In this document: positions 16,685 to 25,129 of the stretch, piece after piece
Layout of the letters: each line of letters opens with the position of its first letter
Numbering within the stretch: the stretch's first letter is position 1
Assembly (NCBI GenBank): GCA_019247695.1
Contig: JAFBAP010000088.1
Location: forward strand, 1-52,027
Origin: Verrucomicrobiota bacterium
GTDB lineage: Bacteria; Verrucomicrobiota; Verrucomicrobiia; Chthoniobacterales; JAFAMB01
Direction of reading: 5' to 3'
Length of the DNA: 52,027 nt
Notes under the pieces: model-generated
The model's database searches: none
The model's input: the letters and a program-made list of their open reading frames with translations, nothing else
What the model was told of the DNA's origin: nothing
Translations under genes and position numbers: made by a program

Positions 16685-18166
16685 TCAATCGTCGTTGATG
16701 ACCCCGACCAGCGACACCGGCTGGGGTAACGGCAGTTTCAGGCGCCAGCTCAGGAACGATGCCGGCTGGGTTTTCCAACGAGCGAAGTTCAGCCCGTTGT
16801 AGGTGACGACCCGCCAGCGTGGCTCCAGGGGGATGCCGCTGAGTTCGGGCGCTGAAAAAACGCAGGCGGCCGGGCCGGAGCCGGCGAGGAAGGACGCCGC
16901 GCTTTCCGGGCGCAGCCGCTGATGGAATGGCCCGGTCACGCTTCGCAGATACCACACCAGGCTTTGTTCATCGTAACCGACCGAACCGGTCCGCGTGTCG
17001 GGCCGAAGGTAAGGGCGCAGCCGCTGAACGATCATCTTGGATGGAAACGCGGGTTCAACCGCGGCGAAACCGGCCGTGGCAATCAGAACGTAAACTGCAA
17101 CGCTCAGGCCCGTGACCCGTCCGGCCGGGAACTCAGGCGACAGGTGCCGGCCGACCAGGAGCGCGAGCAGGGGGAACGCGGGCAGGGTGTAGTGGGGAAG
17201 TTTCGTCTGGATCAGGGTGAACACGAGGAAAACGAGGCCTGCCATGAGCAGGAGATAACGATCAACGGCGGCCCGCATGCCGGCTGCCCGGCGCAAAACC
17301 TTCAGCAGGCAAAAGCTCCAGGGGGCGAAGCTGACAAAAATCGTGACCAGGTAGAACGGCAGGAAAAGCAGGTACCCCGCGATCCCGGGCGCACCATGGC
17401 TCTCCATCGGTTCGATGGAGCGTTGGACCACGTGTTTGCCGATGCCGACGCGCAGAAATTCACCGTGGGTCAAGACCAAGGCCGGTACGCCCCAGACGCC
17501 GACGATGACCAGCATCAGGATCAAGCCGGCTCCCTCCGAGATCCACAGAGCGGGTTGGCCATCCCGGGTCCGCTTCCGCGCGTAGACCCAGGGGGTGATC
17601 AACGGCAGCAGGGCGATCGGGCCCTTGGCCAGAAAACCCAGGGCTAACGCCAGGTAAAATGCCGCCCAGAGGCGGACCGACGCCGGGCGTTCGAGCCGCT
17701 CCCAGCCTGTCCAGCACGCCGCGGTGAAGAAAAAGACCATCGGCATGTCGGCCACGGCGGCACGGGCATGGACAAAGACCTGCAGGCATGTGCCGAATAC
17801 CAGGGCCGCGGTCCAACCGGCGCGGGAGTTGTTGCCGCAGCGGCGGCCCCAGGCGGCAATCAGCAAGGCGGTGGCGGCAGCAAATACCGTCGAGGGAAAT
17901 CGAACCGCGAAATCATTTTGGCCGAACAGCTTCATCGCGCCCGCCTGGCACCAGTAAGTGAGCGGCGGCTTATCGAAACGGTACTCGCCGTTAACCCGCG
18001 GGATGATCCAATCACCGCTTTGCAACATTTCACGCGAGGCTTCGGCGAAGCGTGGCTCATCCCGGTCGATCAACGGCAGGGTGGAGTTGCCCAGGCCGTA
18101 CAGCGCCAGCAGCGCGGCAAACAGCAGCAGGCGGCCGGACCAGGCGGGAAAAGCAGAAGCGTTCAC
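16685..18166 (-). CDS. ArnT-like glycosyltransferase, GT39/PMT family
   Basis: 493 residues from a GTG at 18166. A longer reading to 18385 would overlap the divergent gene and add an unlikely Arg/His-rich leader. The N-terminus has a membrane helix, then the first-loop motif LIDRDEPRFAEASREML with the catalytic Asp-Glu. It continues with RFDKPPLTYW and ten or more hydrophobic segments. Such enzymes move a sugar from a polyprenyl-phosphate carrier to a lipid or protein at the periplasmic face. ArnT itself adds aminoarabinose to lipid A, but the substrate here is unknown. It is divergent from a PAP2 phosphatase gene, which may handle lipid carriers of the same pathway. Confidence 0.83.
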   Translation of the reverse strand: MNASAFPAWSGRLLLFAALLALYGLGNSTLPLIDRDEPRFAEASREMLQSGDWIIPRVNGEYRFDKPPLTYWCQAGAMKLFGQNDFAVRFPSTVFAAATALLIAAWGRRCGNNSRAGWTAALVFGTCLQVFVHARAAVADMPMVFFFTAACWTGWERLERPASVRLWAAFYLALALGFLAKGPIALLPLITPWVYARKRTRDGQPALWISEGAGLILMLVIVGVWGVPALVLTHGEFLRVGIGKHVVQRSIEPMESHGAPGIAGYLLFLPFYLVTIFVSFAPWSFCLLKVLRRAAGMRAAVDRYLLLMAGLVFLVFTLIQTKLPHYTLPAFPLLALLVGRHLSPEFPAGRVTGLSVAVYVLIATAGFAAVEPAFPSKMIVQRLRPYLRPDTRTGSVGYDEQSLVWYLRSVTGPFHQRLRPESAASFLAGSGPAACVFSAPELSGIPLEPRWRVVTYNGLNFARWKTQPASFLSWRLKLPLPQPVSLVGVINDD

Positions 18167-18238
18167 TTGAGCATCGGTGGAACTGAAAAGCCGTGCGTGA
18201 CGGCCGCGGCATCCCGTGTTAGCTGATTTTTTTGCGGC

Positions 18239-18943
18239 ATGGGGCACGCCCACCCTACTGAATTCTCGCGTGATGCAAACCGGAGAGTGGTTTGGACGCT
18301 GGCGCTTTCCGCAATCGCCGCCGGCCTGATCGTGGCTGCCTTCTGCGGCGATGCCGCTTGCATCCAGTGGATGCAGGCGCATCAAAACCGGACGGTGTCA
18401 CGCCTGGCGGCAAAGCTCAGTGAGTTCGGGGATTGGCCGGAACTCATGGTCTATGGTTCGGTGGTCCTGGCCATCGCCTGGATTCGCCGCGCCGGCCGGT
18501 TGGTGCATTTGGTTCTCTGTATGATGCTGGCGTCAACGCTTGCAGGTGCGGCCGTGAACTCCATCCGCCTCCTGAGCGGCCGGACCCGGCCGGGTGAGCG
18601 GGAAATTCGCAGCGGCTGGTACGGGCTGTGGTACGGCAAGACCTTTCTCCTGCGCAAGAATAAGTTTCACAGCTTCCCATCGGGGCATACCGCCAGCGCC
18701 TTCGCTTTTTTCGGCACGGCCGCATGGGCGCATCGCCGTTGGGGGTGGCTCCTCCTGAGCCCGGCCGGTGCAATCGCCTGGTCACGGTTGTATCTCAACG
18801 CCCATCATCTGTCCGACGTCGTCGTGGCCCTCATCATCGGGCTGCTCCTGTCTTTTATCGTCTGGCGCCGGGCCGGCCCACGGGTACGCCGCTGGGTTGA
18901 TGCCCGCTGGCGGCTGCCGGAATCACCCACCGGCCATAAATAG
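18239..18943 (+). CDS. PAP2-family membrane phosphatase
   Basis: 234 residues with about five to six hydrophobic segments. The three acid-phosphatase motifs are present: LLSGRTRPG (motif 1, Arg where Lys is usual), FPSGHTAS (motif 2) and SRLYLNAHHLSDVV (motif 3 with catalytic His). Substrates in the family are undecaprenyl diphosphate, phosphatidate or lipid A phosphates. It is divergent from the GT39 gene with a gap of 72 bases, suggesting shared control. The ATG at 18239 is the first sensible start. Confidence 0.87.
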   Translation: MGHAHPTEFSRDANRRVVWTLALSAIAAGLIVAAFCGDAACIQWMQAHQNRTVSRLAAKLSEFGDWPELMVYGSVVLAIAWIRRAGRLVHLVLCMMLASTLAGAAVNSIRLLSGRTRPGEREIRSGWYGLWYGKTFLLRKNKFHSFPSGHTASAFAFFGTAAWAHRRWGWLLLSPAGAIAWSRLYLNAHHLSDVVVALIIGLLLSFIVWRRAGPRVRRWVDARWRLPESPTGHK

Positions 18944-19301
18944 ATATGGAAGCATCGGAGCATGGAAGCGCGCGGCGCCAGGGTGTGCCGGGTGCCGGGC
19001 TGCCCGCGGCCAGCAACTCTCATCCAGCCATCCGCGCCCGTCTGCTCCGCCTTCGCGCCACCGGGGCGCACTTTAAAAAAAAGCGTGCCAAGACAACGGG
19101 GAGTCGTTTAGCTTTTTTAAGATTTCGCAAATGGGGCCATGATGGTGCGTTTGGGCCGGCGTCGGATTTCCCCAGTCCGTCGAACAGGAATGCGAATCGC
19201 GGTGATCGCAATCCATAAATCGGATCGATGCCGCCAGGGGTTGATACAACCGTTACAACCGAGACAAGTCATACAATTTAAGCCCTGAGGTATGCCGCAT
19301 C
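18944..19301. other. Gene-less spacer, 358 bases
   Basis: An open frame of 90 codons (18946-19218) is present but is rich in Arg, Ser and Pro, has no ribosome site and matches nothing I know, so I do not call it. The part next to the large fusion gene is less GC-rich (TTGATACAACC, TTACAACC, ATACAATTTAAG at 19241-19281), probably the promoter region, but no well-spaced -35/-10 pair stands out. TGAGG at about 19286 is the likely ribosome site for the ATG at 19302. Confidence 0.5.
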
Positions 19302-22300
19302 ATGAAGTCGAAGTTTAGGACACACGTTTTTCGCGTCTGGATGCTGGTTGCGTTGTTGCTCTCCTTGGGAGCCTGGGTAGCGGCTCGCGCCGGCGAAGTT
19401 CTTTACGCCGATGATTTCACCAACCTAGACCCGACCTGGGGCACCCCGGGTGACATCATCCGCGTCCAGGACGGCAAGCTGGTTCTTAAGCCTGCGCCTA
19501 ACACGTCCCAAAACATTCTCAACCAATCGCAGGTCTTCGAGGATGCGGAAATAACGCTGGACGTCACCATCACCGACGGAGCGACCGAGGTGCCGGGTGG
19601 ACTGATCTTCTGGGCGAAGGACTACAGTAATTTTTACTGCTTGTGCGTCAACGCGAATGGCAGGTTCAAGATCAGCCGGTACGTGACGGACCGGTGGCTT
19701 AATCCGATCAACTGGACCGAGACCAACGCCCTCAACAAGGGCCTGGGGCAAGTCAACCGGCTGCGGTTGGTGACCACAAGCCATCAGGCGATCATCTACA
19801 TCAACGACACTTCGATCCTGACCTTCAACGGCCAGCCGCCTCGGGGCGGGGGGTGCATAGGAATTTCGGGTACCTCGGCCGAAGGAAGCCCGACGGTCTG
19901 GCAATTTGCCAACCTGCGCGTGATCGCCGCTTCGCCCGGCGGACCAGTGGCTGCGCCTGCCGGTCCGGCGGTACCGACGCCGGCGGCGCTGGCGGCGGCG
20001 TCGCCTTCACAAGCTCCACCGGTGCCGACGGCCTCGCCGGCCGCGTCGGTTGCGCCGTCACCGGCTGCAACCGTGGCGGCAGCCGCAGCTACGCCGGCCG
20101 CACCCGCAGTGCCGTCGCCCTCCCCTGCGGCGGTCAACGCGGCAACGCCGACTGAAGCGGCGCCCGGACCGGCTCCCGCCGCGACCCCGGTTGTTGCCGC
20201 GAGCCCGGCCGTTGCCGCGACGCCTGGACCTGCCGGGGGACGCCGAGTTGCGCTCAGGCTCCATGGGTCGAACACGATCGGCGCTGAACTCGCCCCGGCC
20301 ATCGCCGAGGAATTCCTGAAGCACGAGGGCGCCATCTCGGTGCAGCGCAAGCCGGGGCTCAGGGAGGATGAAACCAATCTGGACGCCGTCCTGCCGGATG
20401 AATCGGCGGAATCGGTGGTCATTGAAATCCAGGGCCATGGCTCCAAAGCGGCGTTTGACGATCTGGCGGCTGACGCCTGCGACATCGGCATGTCGTCACG
20501 ACGGATCAAGGCCGAGGAAGCGCAGCGGTGCGCGCGTGCAGGGCTCGGCGACCTGGTTTCGGCCGGGGGCGAACACCTGCTGGGTTTGGACGCCATCGTG
20601 ATCCTGGTTCACAAGTCCAACCCGATCGGCGCGTTGAATAAAGAGCAGCTGGCCGACATTTTCAGCGGTAAAATCACCGATTGGTCACAGGTCGGGGGCC
20701 GGCCGGGCGGCATCAATCTATACGCCATGGGCGATCGGTCCGGCACCTTCGACACGTTCAAGGCGCTCGTCCTGGGCTCCCGGAACCTTTCCCCGCGAGC
20801 CTTGCGTTACGAGAGTAATGCAAAGCTTTCCGATGACGTGGCAACCGATAACAACGGGATCGGTTTTGCCGGCATGGGGTTTGTACGCGGAGCAAGAGCA
20901 GTCGCCCTGGGTGAACCGGGCGCCGCGCCGGTAATGGCCACCCCGTTTTCGATCGTCAGCCAGGAGTACCCGCTTTCGCGCCAACTTTTGCTCTACAGCG
21001 CGGTTGAACCGAAAAACCCGTGGGTGCGCAAGTTCCTGGACTTCGCCCGGCCAAAGTTGGAAGTCTTTTCCTGGTGGACATCGGGGGGTGAAGCGGCAGC
21101 CCTCGACGCGCTGGTGCGTACCTACCAGACTGCCTACCCCGGGGTGGCGGTGATCAACGCCACGGTGGCCGGCGGGGGCGGATCGGCGGCGAGGCCGGTG
21201 CTGCAAACCCGCCTGGCGGTTAACAATCCGCCGGATACGTGGCAGACCCATCCCGGGTGGGAGTTGCTGGGCCAATACGTTACGCCGGGCTACTGCGACT
21301 CGCTCTCCGAGTTGTTTCGCAGCGAAGGCTGGGACAAGGCGTTCCCCAAAGCGCTGGTGGATCTGGTCACGAAGAACGGCCAACCCTACGCTGTGCCCGT
21401 CGGCATCCACCGCGGCAATGTGCTCTGGTACAACAAGAAGCTGCTCGCCCAGCAGGGTATTACAATCGGACCGAAGCTGAGCTTTGATGAGTTTTTTGCC
21501 GATTGCGAAAAATTAAAGGCTGCCGGCGTGCCGGCGCTGGGAGTGGGGGACGCGGGCATCTGGGCTTCAGCGCAACTGTTTGAGAACACGCTGCTGGGGG
21601 TGGTGGGACCGCAGGGTTGGTCGGACCTGTTCAGCGGGCGCCGGCGTTGGGATGATCCGGCGGTCAAACAGGCCGTCGAATACTTCGGACGGATGCAGGA
21701 TTACTTCAATAACGACCATGCGGCTCTGACCTGGGATCAGGCCATCAAGCGCCTAATGGACGGCAAAGTGGGTTTCAGCTGCATGGGCGACTGGGCCGAC
21801 GGGGAGTTCATAAAAGCGCGACTCCAGGAAAACGTCGATTTCGGCTGGGTGAGTTTCCCGGGGACAGACGGTGATTTCATGCTGGTGTCGGACAGCTTCA
21901 CCCTGGCGAAAGGGGCGCCGCACAAAGAGTCGGCGATCGCGTGGCTCAAGAGCATCGGCAGCAAAGACGCCCAACGAACCTTCAGCGCTCAGAAGGGTTC
22001 GATTCCGGCGCGTACTGACGTGGAACGGGCGGGATTTGACCTTTATCATCAGTGGTCGATGACCGATTTCGCCGAGGACAAACTGCTGCCCAGTTGCGTC
22101 CACGGGTCGGCCGCACCGGCCAGCTTCCAACAGGCGTTTAATGATGCGGTGGCCGCCTACATGGCCGACCGCAACACCGATAATTTCACCGGGGCACTGG
22201 TGCAGGCAGCCCAGAAGATGAGCCCGGAGGCGGTGGAAAGGGTTGATCTCGGCGGACGAAAGATCGAATTGATGGACAGCCCGCCGTTGCCGCCCGATGC

Positions 22301-22667
22301 GCCGCCAGACTACGCGCGCCAAGTCCAGGGTGCCGGAAAATTGAACGTAACATTTCGTTTCAGCGCCGGCAGCCGGCGTCTGGATGAAAAGTCGAGGCGA
22401 GACCTTGAGCGGATGGTCGAGATCCTGCGGAATCCGCAATACCAGCGGCGCCAACTCCTGCTGTTCGGTTTCTCCGACAACAAGGGTAGCGCCAGGTGGA
22501 ATGTGGCGCTTTCCAAGGACCGGGCGAAGGAGGTCGCGGAACTGTTCAGAAAGCACGGCATCAGCCCGGCATTGGTTACGGGGTACGGCATGGCTCTGCC
22601 CGTTGCTCCCAACGACAGCGACCAGGGCCGCCAGGAAAACCGGCGGGTTGAGGCGTGGTTGCGATAG
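19302..22667 (+). CDS. Giant periplasmic fusion: LamG-like, PstS-like, sugar SBP and OmpA domains
   Basis: 1121 residues. Signal peptide (1-31, ending AARAGE). A concanavalin/LamG-like beta domain (about 33-206) with a GGLIFWAKDYSNFYCL strand. Ala/Pro/Ser linker (about 208-315). A PstS-like phosphate-binding-protein domain (about 316-583) with GSNTIG, DIGMSSRRI, LNKEQLADIFSGKITDW and the anion-site loop GDRSGTFDTF. A family 1 extracellular solute-binding domain resembling glucose/mannose binders (about 586-985) with VFSWWTSGGEAAALDALV and PVGIHRGNVLWYNKKLL. An OmpA C-terminal peptidoglycan-binding domain (about 1012-1121) with LLLFGFSDNKG and DQGRQENRRVEAWLR. No ABC permease or ATPase is nearby. 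I infer a wall-anchored double binding protein for storage, scavenging or sensing; the ligands are unknown. Confidence 0.85.
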   Translation: MKSKFRTHVFRVWMLVALLLSLGAWVAARAGEVLYADDFTNLDPTWGTPGDIIRVQDGKLVLKPAPNTSQNILNQSQVFEDAEITLDVTITDGATEVPGGLIFWAKDYSNFYCLCVNANGRFKISRYVTDRWLNPINWTETNALNKGLGQVNRLRLVTTSHQAIIYINDTSILTFNGQPPRGGGCIGISGTSAEGSPTVWQFANLRVIAASPGGPVAAPAGPAVPTPAALAAASPSQAPPVPTASPAASVAPSPAATVAAAAATPAAPAVPSPSPAAVNAATPTEAAPGPAPAATPVVAASPAVAATPGPAGGRRVALRLHGSNTIGAELAPAIAEEFLKHEGAISVQRKPGLREDETNLDAVLPDESAESVVIEIQGHGSKAAFDDLAADACDIGMSSRRIKAEEAQRCARAGLGDLVSAGGEHLLGLDAIVILVHKSNPIGALNKEQLADIFSGKITDWSQVGGRPGGINLYAMGDRSGTFDTFKALVLGSRNLSPRALRYESNAKLSDDVATDNNGIGFAGMGFVRGARAVALGEPGAAPVMATPFSIVSQEYPLSRQLLLYSAVEPKNPWVRKFLDFARPKLEVFSWWTSGGEAAALDALVRTYQTAYPGVAVINATVAGGGGSAARPVLQTRLAVNNPPDTWQTHPGWELLGQYVTPGYCDSLSELFRSEGWDKAFPKALVDLVTKNGQPYAVPVGIHRGNVLWYNKKLLAQQGITIGPKLSFDEFFADCEKLKAAGVPALGVGDAGIWASAQLFENTLLGVVGPQGWSDLFSGRRRWDDPAVKQAVEYFGRMQDYFNNDHAALTWDQAIKRLMDGKVGFSCMGDWADGEFIKARLQENVDFGWVSFPGTDGDFMLVSDSFTLAKGAPHKESAIAWLKSIGSKDAQRTFSAQKGSIPARTDVERAGFDLYHQWSMTDFAEDKLLPSCVHGSAAPASFQQAFNDAVAAYMADRNTDNFTGALVQAAQKMSPEAVERVDLGGRKIELMDSPPLPPDAPPDYARQVQGAGKLNVTFRFSAGSRRLDEKSRRDLERMVEILRNPQYQRRQLLLFGFSDNKGSARWNVALSKDRAKEVAELFRKHGISPALVTGYGMALPVAPNDSDQGRQENRRVEAWLR

Positions 22668-22700
22668 GGGTAGTGGCTGCCCCGATCCATCGTGGTCGAT

Positions 22701-22742
22701 CCCGAATTGCGCGCACCTGTTGAACGCGGGCGCGCAATCGGG
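22701..22742 (+). terminator. Strong hairpin after the large fusion gene
   Basis: CCCGA-TTGCGCGC (22701-22714, one bulged A) pairs with GCGCGCAATCGGG (22730-22742) around a 15-base loop. There is no T-run. It sits 34 bases after the stop codon and 47 bases before the next gene. Confidence 0.45.
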
Positions 22743-22789
22743 AGCAAGGCCGGCAATCGTCAGTGTATCCGTTTACGACATTTTCAACT

Positions 22790-23566
22790 ATGACTATCAG
22801 AGACGACGAACAAATCGACCTGCAAACGCCGAATGGCCCGATGAGAACTTACGTGCTGCGTCCCGCAGCCGACGGCCGCTACCCTGGAATCGTCTTGTTT
22901 TCCGAGATCTTCCAGGCAACCGGCCCGATCCGGCGTAGTGCGGCGTTGCTGGCCGGGCACGGCTTCGTCGTCGGAATACCCGAAATTTTTCACGAACTGG
23001 AAGCGCCTGGAACCGTTCTCCCGTACGATCAGGCCGGTGCGGATCGCGGGAACGCCGACAAATACGGGAAGGAACTGGCGAGTTACGACACCGACGCGCG
23101 TGCGGCGCTCAGCTACCTGAAATCACATCCACAGTGTACCGGCCGATTGGGCGTCATGGGTTTCTGTATCGGAGGTCACCTTGCGTTTCGAGCAGCAATG
23201 AATCCTGAAGTGCTCGCTGCGACCTGTTGTTATCCCACTGATATTCACAACGGTCGCCTGGGCAAGGGAATGAAAGACGACTCTCTGGCGCGTGTTCCGG
23301 AGATCCGTGGCGAACTCCTGATGGTGTTCGGACGTCAGGACCCGCACGTGCCGCGCGAAGGACGTGCGATCATCTACAATGCGCTGGCCGACGCGAACCT
23401 GAACTTCAGCTGGCATGAATTTAACGGCGCCCACGCCTTCATGCGCGATGAGGGATACCGTTATGATCCTGTGGCGGCCCGCATCGTGTACGGCATGGCG
23501 GTGGAGATGTTCAAGCGCAGGTTGAACGATGGCGAGGCAGTCGCCGAGCCGGTCCGGGCCGGGTGA
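22790..23566 (+). CDS. Dienelactone hydrolase family protein
   Basis: 258 residues from the ATG at 22790. It has an alpha/beta-hydrolase fold with the DLH triad: Cys126 in GFCIGG, Asp184 in FGRQDPHVP and His215 in NGAHAFM. SEIFQATGPIRRSAALLAGHGF near the N-terminus is typical. True dienelactone hydrolases open cis-dienelactone in chlorocatechol breakdown, but most chromosomal homologues have unknown ester substrates, and no aromatic degradation genes are near. It is convergent with prfB. Confidence 0.88.
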   Translation: MTIRDDEQIDLQTPNGPMRTYVLRPAADGRYPGIVLFSEIFQATGPIRRSAALLAGHGFVVGIPEIFHELEAPGTVLPYDQAGADRGNADKYGKELASYDTDARAALSYLKSHPQCTGRLGVMGFCIGGHLAFRAAMNPEVLAATCCYPTDIHNGRLGKGMKDDSLARVPEIRGELLMVFGRQDPHVPREGRAIIYNALADANLNFSWHEFNGAHAFMRDEGYRYDPVAARIVYGMAVEMFKRRLNDGEAVAEPVRAG

Positions 23567-23602
23567 TGGTGCGCGTGGCCCCGGCTGGCACCGTTTGGGC
23601 CC

Positions 23603-23643
23603 GCCTCAAACGAAGGGCAGCCCGGGCCTTCGGCGTTTGAGGC
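23603..23643. terminator. Symmetric hairpin between convergent dlh and prfB
   Basis: GCCTCAAACG (23603-23612) is perfectly complementary to CGTTTGAGGC (23634-23643). The stem extends inward through AAGG and CCTT. It lies between two convergent stop codons and could act for both directions. Confidence 0.55.
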
Positions 23644-23694
23644 GAGTTGGCTGCGCCGGCGTCGGTCGCCGAGGGGAGGGGACGGTTTTACGGC

Positions 23695-24841
23695 CTAAAC
23701 CTCGTCATCCCCGTCTCCGGTACCCTTTTTGTACGTGAGGCCGCGCAGTTTGCCTTCAATAAACGCGTCGAGGTCACCATCCATCACGCCCTGCACGTTA
23801 CTCGTTTCTACCCCGGTTCGATGGTCTTTAACCATCTGGTAAGGCTGAAACACATAGGAGCGGATCTGGCTGCCCCAGGCAATGTCGCCCTTCTCACCAT
23901 ACTGCCGGTCGAGTTCGGCCCGTTTTTTGTCCTGCTCAACCTGGTAAAGCTTGGCCTTGAGCATGTTCAAAGCCATCTGGCGATTCCGTCCCTGGCTGCG
24001 CTCCGCCTGGCATGCGACGACAATACCGGTCGGAACGTGGGTGATGCGCACGGCGGTTTCCACCTTGTTCACGTTCTGCCCGCCTTTGCCGCCGCTGCGG
24101 AACGTATCGAAGAGCAGGTCGCTCTCCTTGATCTCGATGTCGACGTCATCCTTAAGTTCAGGGACCGCATCGACGCTTGCGAATGAGGTGTGGCGCCGCT
24201 TGTTGGCGTCAAATGGCGAGATGCGAACCAGGCGATGGACGCCGCGCTCAGTCTGGAGGTAGCCGTAGGCGAATTCACCGGCCACAAGCAGGGTCGCCGA
24301 CTTGATCCCGGCCCCTTCTCCCTGCTGGATGTCGACGATCTGGCTCGAATACCCGTTCCTTTCAATCCAGCGCTGGTACATGCGAAGGAGCATATCCGCC
24401 CAGTCGCACGATTCTGTGCCGCCTGCGCCAGCGTGGATCGTAAGAAACGCATTGTTCCGGTCAAACTCCCCGGACAGGAGCATTTTTAACTCAAAATCAT
24501 CCAGCCCGCGCGTCACCGCCGCGTATTCGTTTTGCAAATCCTGAAAGGCGGCGAGTTGCGCCGCGTGGTTGGCTTCTTCCTGCGTCAGGTCCCGCAACAC
24601 TTCGAGGTCGTCCACTTTCCGGATCAACTCGCCGAGCGGTTGCACCCTGGAGCGCACTGCGGTGGTTTCATCGATGATCTTTTGCGCCTGTTCCTTACGG
24701 TCCCAGAAATCAGGCGCGGCCATCTGCTCTTCCAGGTCCTGAAGTCGCCGTTGTAGGGCGGCGTAGTCAAAGATACCTCCGAAGCTCGCCGATGCGGGAC
24801 TTGAGTTGATCGATGCGAATGGCTTGGAAATCGATTTCCAT
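23695..24841 (-). CDS. prfB: Peptide chain release factor 2, with programmed +1 frameshift
   Basis: RF2 ends translation at UGA and UAA. The gene starts at the ATG at 24841 (protein [19 protein letters not shown]) and reaches an in-frame TGA at codon 25. The canonical shift site CTT TGA C moves reading +1 to continue [15 protein letters not shown]. The total product is about 381 residues. The stop-recognition SPF motif ([11 protein letters not shown]) and catalytic GGQ ([12 protein letters not shown]) are present. The charged C-terminal tail ([10 protein letters not shown]) makes it slightly longer than the E. coli protein. Annotation that starts at 24723 would lose about 39 N-terminal residues. 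Confidence 0.96.
24766..24781 (-). promoter_or_regulatory. prfB: prfB programmed frameshift site
   Basis: On the minus strand the bases read CGGAGG TAT CTT TGA C: a Shine-Dalgarno-like GGAGG three bases before the slippery CTT codon, then TGA followed by C. This is the conserved autoregulatory site, in which low RF2 favours slippage and full-length RF2 synthesis. Confidence 0.95.
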
Positions 24842-24880
24842 AAGGTGGATTAAACTGAGTGAGATCAGCGTCCCTGTAAA

Positions 24881-25129
24881 GGGTCACACGGCGGGCACTG
24901 CGGGTTTGGCGGGCACAACGTAAGAGTTCACACGGCGGGCCACGGCGGGCCACGGCGATCACGGCGGGGAGAAGAATGCCGCAGATGAGGGCTGCTGGCA
25001 GGCACGCCGGGCACTTGCGCCGTCTTTGCCCCGGGGCGGAGACGGCGCATCCTCGCCAGGGCCCGAATTCGGGGACCGGATGATTTTGTCTTCCCGCCGT
25101 GGTCGCCGTGTGAACTCTTACGTTGTGCC
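24881..25129. repeat. Composite palindromic repeat, short copy overlapping a gene end
   Basis: The left arm is GGTCACACGGCGGGCAC, then GGCACAACGTAAGAGTTCACACGG, two GGGCCACGGC units and CACGGCGGGGAGAAG. The right arm (about 25089-25129) is its complement (TTCCCGCCGTGGTCGCCGTG, then TGAACTCTTACGTTGTGCC). The centre (about 24975-25080) differs from other copies. The right arm supplies the last codons and the stop of the DhaM fusion gene at 25118. Confidence 0.85.

Noticed and set aside
18946-19218. 90-codon open frame between PAP2 phosphatase and the large fusion gene
   Set aside because: No ribosome site, biased composition and no recognisable motif. It lies in a spacer that probably holds the next promoter.
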